Source of the DNA: Antilocapra americana | Lineage: Eukaryota > Chordata > Mammalia > Artiodactyla > Antilocapridae | Direction: 5' to 3' | Length of the DNA stretch: 64,000 nucleotides | Assembly: GCA_007570785.1 (NCBI GenBank) | Contig: ML664161.1 | Coordinates: 10,167,475-10,231,474, forward strand | Part shown: piece by piece, positions 59,175 to 64,000 of the stretch | How the letters are laid out: every line of letters starts with the position of its first letter | Numbering within the stretch: position 1 is the stretch's first letter | Program-made: the position numbers and the translations under genes | The notes under the pieces: model-generated | The model's database searches: none | The model's input: only the letters and a program-made list of their open reading frames with translations | Told to the model about the DNA's origin: nothing

Positions 59175-60827
59175 CATTTCTTGTCTAATGTACTGATGAT
59201 TACATCAGACAGTAAATGTAAAAATTCTTTGAAAACCATGAAATAAAATACAGCGAGAGTCTATTTTCATTATTATCATAGAAAACAAATGGTATCATCA
59301 TCTAACTGTATGACTTTGTGATCTCGTGGTATGTTTGACTGTTGAATTCCACTCACTCTGATATCTCACGTTAGAGCCTTGAATTCTGGGGATGAGGGAA
59401 TCTAGGGATCTTTCTGCTTCTGACATATACTTTCAGAGAACCCTGCTGCTTTTAGACTTGATTCACCACCCTTCCAGCTATTTGTTTGCCAGTTTTTGAA
59501 ACATTTGGAGTTCTGCAGTGAAATTGGTTGGTTTTTGACCTTCTTACTGCGAGCTTAAGAATCAGCTTTTTTGGTGAAGTACTTTGTTTCTTGTTTTTCT
59601 GCATTCTGGCCTCAAAATAATACTGTTGTCTGCTTTCTCTTCTTTTATTATTTTGAGCTTTTGCCTCTTTCAAAGGATCTAAATTGTCCTTTTAAGGAGT
59701 ATTAGGAAGTAGTGAGGACTGCTAATACAAGGTTTTTCACTTTGAGTTAAGTATTTTTTTTAAGTATAAGTACTTTATCTTTAAAATCATTAGTTGGAAA
59801 TCTGATAACACATTCTTGTTTTAGAATGTTTTACAATATGTGTGTATATTTTGCTGTTAGCTTAAACATTTTTTTTGAATTACCCCACCTACTCCAGAGC
59901 CCCAGATTGACTCACTTCATCCTCAGGAACATTAAAATAAGTAAAGAAATAAATAACAGGGCTTCCTGAGAGACAGAGCCACGAACCATGAATCATTTTG
60001 AGAAGTACTGGATGATGATCCTTGTTGGAAACGTTCTTCCCAAAAGTTTCTTACTGCTTCATGTTTCTTTCTCATAAAAGCTCATAAATGTGACAGCAGA
60101 TGTATGCCCGGATCTGCTGTGGGAGTGATAAACCTAAGTTTGAAAGTGCATAGACACTTTCACCAAAATTTAGGAAAAGGGTTTGAAAGAAATTAGTCTG
60201 TAGCAACCCTACCAATAAAATGTAGATAATTATGGAAAGAAAAATGGTAAAACTTGTGTGTCAAAGTTAAAGTAACTGAACAGACAAGATGATTGTGGAT
60301 ATATTAGTAAATGCTGTGACTGTACATATTTATACCACAAGTCTGAAACACCACATCCTACAACTGTTAGTATTTAGGAGGGTCTTGGGTCTTTGCAGAC
60401 AAGGTCCCACTCCTCTTGTTTTCCTTAGGAATGACTAAAGTATAACTCAATTACTCTTTTGTTAATTCTGTTGGGTACAACTCTAGTAGTTGCTTTATAG
60501 AAAAGAGAAATAGCTTGGGACAGACAACTTTGGATGAGAAATTAGAAAAGTAATCTAGGTTCTTAGGGTGGGCTCCAGGATAGTGACCTACAAGAATGAT
60601 AATATTTTTTTTTTTACATGCTACTTCTGATTTCTATGTTGAAGCATTTTAGCTACTGTAACCTTAATCTGGAAATGGCACAGAACTCTCCTGTTGCTTC
60701 AGTTGACTTCCCTGTGTTCACTCTCATTTGTGCATCATCTTGCAAAGCTGGCAAAAATCCATCAGGATGAAGAAGGTATCACAGTCTTCTTGCCAGTCTG
60801 CTTTGGTTGAAAGCTAAAGGTGCCGCT

Positions 60828-61045
60828 GTGCAACGCTGAGCTTTATTGCTCTATCCTGTCCGACTCTTTGAGACCCCATGGACTGTAGCCCGCCAGGCTC
60901 CTCTGTCCATGGGGATTCTCTAAGGCAAGAATACTGGAGTGCGTTGCCATGCCCTCCTCCAGGGGATCTTCCCAACCCAGGGCCTGAACCTAGATCTCCT
61001 GCACTGCAGGCAGATTCTTTACTGTCTGAGCCACCAGGGAAGCCC
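60828..61045 (-). mobile_element. Bov-tA/Bov-A2 SINE with target-site duplication
   Basis: A full reverse copy ending GAGCCACCAGGGAAGCCC. AAAGGTGCCGCT at 60816-60827 and AAAGGTGCTGCT at 61046-61057 are the duplicated target with one change, probably a CpG transition. Confidence 0.93.
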
Positions 61046-64000
61046 AAAGGTGCTGCTAACCTAAGGCTTTCTTTTGGATTAACCTTGCCTGTCTCTCCCC
61101 AGGGACCTATCTGAAGCATACAGAGGTATGTTGTTGATTTCCAGTTCTAACCATGGCCTTTAAGTGGAGGCCCCAAATGATATGCAGGACATGATATCTG
61201 TGTGTGATTTATAATTCTTACAGGACTGCATCTATATGATTTATATACATGCAGATAATGGAGGGCCATCCTTAAAACATTTGTAAAACTATTCTGTAAA
61301 ATAATAAAATTATTCAAAGAGAATACATATCCCAGGTAGCCTTATTTGACACTTGTGTGAAGGCAGGCACACAATTATTGCAGCCATGTTTTCCAAAGGA
61401 GAAATATAACACCAGGAACGTGGAGCTTAGCTTGTCTTATTAGGCAGATTAATCTCTTAACTTCTGTTGCCTCTATTCTTATAATTTAACCAAAGAATCC
61501 TGGCTTACCATTAGTGTCACTGTGAGCAATAGCCAGTGCAACTGATAATAAAATGTTCAGTGAAAATAAAACACAAATATAGAAGAATTTTAGAGTTCAG
61601 AAGGGTGCCAAATTAAGATATATATTTTCTCATATTATATTTAATTGTGATGTATAAGCTGTTAAAAACAAAGTGGATTAAAGAACAGACATTTGTATTG
61701 TAATTTTTTCGAATAAGCAAGCAGTGATTGCTAAGTCTATTCTATTTGCTGAGTTCTCTTTTTGCCATGTGCCAGCTTTTTGTGACACAGCTGAAATGAC
61801 AATCACTGCATGATATAACCATCTACCTGGCGTATACAAGGGTATGTCAGAAATATTAACCTTGTGGGAGTCATTTAAAGAGTAAGTATGAGCAGAATCA
61901 TTTAGCACTTAGAACCTTCCAGAACAGCGGTTTGAAAAATAGCCTTGGGCCGCAGAGCTGTCTTCACCAGCTAATATCCTGCGTTTATTATATCAAAGGG
62001 ACACTGATTCTTTGAACCCTGATTCACACATTTTAGAGCATTGCTAACTTCAGATCTTGATATGTGCATTGTTGCTGCTCATTTGTGACTCTCTGGGTTT
62101 CTTTTGTGTGTTCTTGAGTGTGTTTTCTTCACTGCTTTTATCATTTGCATGCATGTGTTCGTTTTTAGCTAGGAGTTATCTGTGTGTGGTTCTATATTTT
62201 GCCAAAACTCCCTATCATACTGGTCTCCCACCTCAATATGCACCTTGTAGGCTAAGTGTGATTTCTGAAAGTCATGTGTTTTGTTCTGAATTTACTTAAC
62301 TTCTTGTATTTAAATGATAGATAAACAGATTTTCTTCTTCAGTTTTCTGTTGGTTTATGTAGGTCTCCTATCCTAAGCAGGTAGCAAGAGAAAGTGTGAT
62401 ACATGTTGTAGTAAAACGAGTGGTTGTTCTTGCTATTCTGTAGAGGCCTCCAACATAGAAAGAGCGGAGGCAAGTGAATTATGTTCCACTATGTCAGCCC
62501 CAAGCTAAATGGGGCTTTATCTTTCCCACACAGTGAAAGTATCTAGAGAGAATGCAAAGTAGTTTCCATTGTACAATGAATCACTCATTAAAGTCAGTTG
62601 ACATCCATGGAACACTTGTTTCAGATATCACAGCCACTGGGGCGAAAGCTTATTATCAAAGAAAAGCAGAGTAGTCGAACTGGACTAGTCATACTTGTAT
62701 ATTCTTTTCAAGTGAAAAACATCCTTGGGGTCACATTAAAGACATTTTCTGTATATGTGCATTGAAATTTATTTATTTAACAGAACTTTCAAATCTTGTG
62801 TTACAGGTTTCTGATCATATGTTCATTATTATAACCTCTAAAAAGTTATCAAAACTCTTAAGTTACCTGAATGATTAAGAATCAAAACCATTCTAGTTTG
62901 AATCTAGTCCATTCAAGATTGATATCAGTATTCCATTTTAATGAACATCTTTGGGATGTGATGCTTTATATCTTAATTCAGCTTTACTTTACCTGACATT
63001 AAAAACAATTTTGTGGGATAAAAACTGCTTTAATAAATCTTATCTTATCTGATACCATTAAAATGCTGAATGTTGCTACTATTTTAAAATGAGGAATTAG
63101 AGTCAAAGATACATGATGTGCTGTACAATAAAGTCCCTTTGGTGACAAATATTCTGGTTCATGTTTTATGAGTCTCCCCAGACTGTTCTCTCCTAACATT
63201 GCCTTTGAGGTATCATTATGAACTGGAAGGAAGTTTGGCTCAGTTTCAGACTCAGCCATTTACTCTTTGTGTGGCTTCAGGTTAATGAACTTCTCTGGGC
63301 TTTATTTTCTTCAGCTGTAAACCAAGAGACTATAAGAATGCTTTTAAAATATACTTTGAAGAGTCTTGAGAGTAAGCATGAATGAGTAGTATCCCGTTAA
63401 AGATCTGTTATCTTAGTTCACTTGAGAATGACTCTGCCTTTCATAGGTGTTGTAGCTGCCAAATTGAAAATAAATGAACTAATTAATGAAATATTTAGTT
63501 GAACAGGATCAAGAGAAGTAAACGCAGAATGGTGAGTTGAAAAATTTGTAGAGTTCCTCTAGAACTCCAAGACAAGAAATATGGTTGATGACCATGATGA
63601 TTGTAACACTTAATGTTTATTAAAGGCTTCCTACAATGTGTCTTAATAAAAGTGAGTGATAGTATCCACATTTTTCAGATGGAGAAATTGAAATCAGAGA
63701 AGGCATATACCTTCCCTGGCATTACATGGCTAAGTCAATGCATATGGGTTTGACCCTATCTATATCTGTCTGACTTCTAAGTTCAAGCTCCCATTATTAG
63801 GTGCAGACTAAACTATGTGGTAAGGGTATATGGCTTACTATTATATTGCACAGCGGTAGTGATGGATTAGAGCACTAATAATTCCTCTTAGAATACTGAA
63901 TCTGCCTTCTACCACTTGAAAAAATTTCTTCTTGGGTTATATATTTAACATATGAGTTCCTAGAGCAATGTATCACCAGATATGAGTCTTTCATGATTAA
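61046..64000. other. Intron stretch to the window end
   Basis: MIR-like patches lie at 63235-63370 (plus; TTACTCTTTGTGTGGCTTC) and 63600-63760 (reverse; CACATTTTTCAGATGGAG). The rest is unclassified AT-rich sequence. No exon was recognised. Confidence 0.45.

Larger units (their letters stand above)
57369..60827. other. Intron stretch with small repeat pieces
   Basis: It holds L1 3'-end pieces at 57950-58025 and 58130-58330, a MER5A-like relic at 58683-58830 and a Bov SINE at 59029-59174. A minus-strand open frame of about 73 codons at 59452-59673 is lysine/arginine-rich but unrecognised. No exon of NLGN1 was seen. Confidence 0.45.
13359..64000 (+). other. NLGN1: NLGN1 downstream intron (5' part)
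   Basis: It begins with the A1 donor GTATGT and runs past the window end. I looked for the next constitutive exon (starting at Asp-Ile-Arg-Asp-Ser) and for the acidic A2 cassette and saw neither. All longer ORFs here lie in LINEs, SINEs or simple repeats, or lack any recognisable family. The known large size of NLGN1 introns agrees with this reading. Confidence 0.85.

Noticed and set aside
13359..64000. Search for the next NLGN1 exon (Asp-Ile-Arg-Asp-Ser...) and the acidic A2 cassette
   Set aside because: Not seen by eye. A translated alignment of NLGN1 to the window would settle this; small cassettes can be missed.
1..64000. CRISPR arrays, operons, phage or other prokaryotic defence systems
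   Set aside because: The window is ruminant nuclear DNA. The regular repeats are SINEs, LINEs and microsatellites, with no direct-repeat/spacer pattern.

Overview
The window is mammalian nuclear DNA from a ruminant, most likely a bovid (cattle, buffalo, sheep or goat; I cannot separate these by eye). The evidence is many BovB LINE copies, Bov-tA/Bov-A2 tRNA-type SINEs and bovine-type L1 3' ends on both strands. Coding density is very low and the sequence is AT-rich and CpG-poor.

The only gene I can support is NLGN1 (neuroligin-1) on the plus strand. Positions 12055-12865 look like one exon: about 318 nt of 5' UTR with several short upstream ORFs, then the ATG at 12373 in an ACCATGG context, then 164 complete codons covering the signal peptide and the start of the cholinesterase-like ectodomain. 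The exon ends at a consensus GTGAGT donor. A 433-nt intron follows. Then comes a 60-nt cassette (13299-13358) with perfect splice signals that encodes the 20-residue basic insert of splice site A (A1 type). It keeps the reading frame whether included or skipped. Positions 1-12054 would be the intron upstream of the first coding exon, and 13359-64000 the start of a very large downstream intron. I did not find the next constitutive exon or the second site-A cassette (A2) here.

The rest is intron built from layered retrotransposons. There are six BovB 3'-end fragments (1-125 +, 17755 +, 30256 -, 32293 +, 51159 -, 56135 +). There are about a dozen Bov-tA/Bov-A2 SINEs, young L1 3' ends (8163-9113, 25620-25890, 52575-53177) and older L1 pieces, including a long one around 49480-52085. 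Eroded MIR, L2, hAT and mariner relics lie between them. Several insertions can be timed by nesting: L1 inside L1, L1 inside L2, L1 inside an older repeat, BovB inside L1, BovB inside MIR and SINE inside SINE. Four show target-site duplications by eye (3317-3526, 8629-8808, 51159-51690, 60828-61045).

The zone around the NLGN1 exons (about 9875-16871) and the stretch 34151-39903 are short of recognisable young repeats and may hold regulatory sequence. I saw no operons, CRISPR arrays, phage genes or other prokaryotic systems. I saw no intact retroelement ORF, and nothing I would defend as a new biological system. The points most worth checking are the site-A cassette, the uORF/TATA-like/AP-1-like layout before the NLGN1 start, an apparent Arg-to-His change at residue 93, and the repeat-poor candidate conserved elements.
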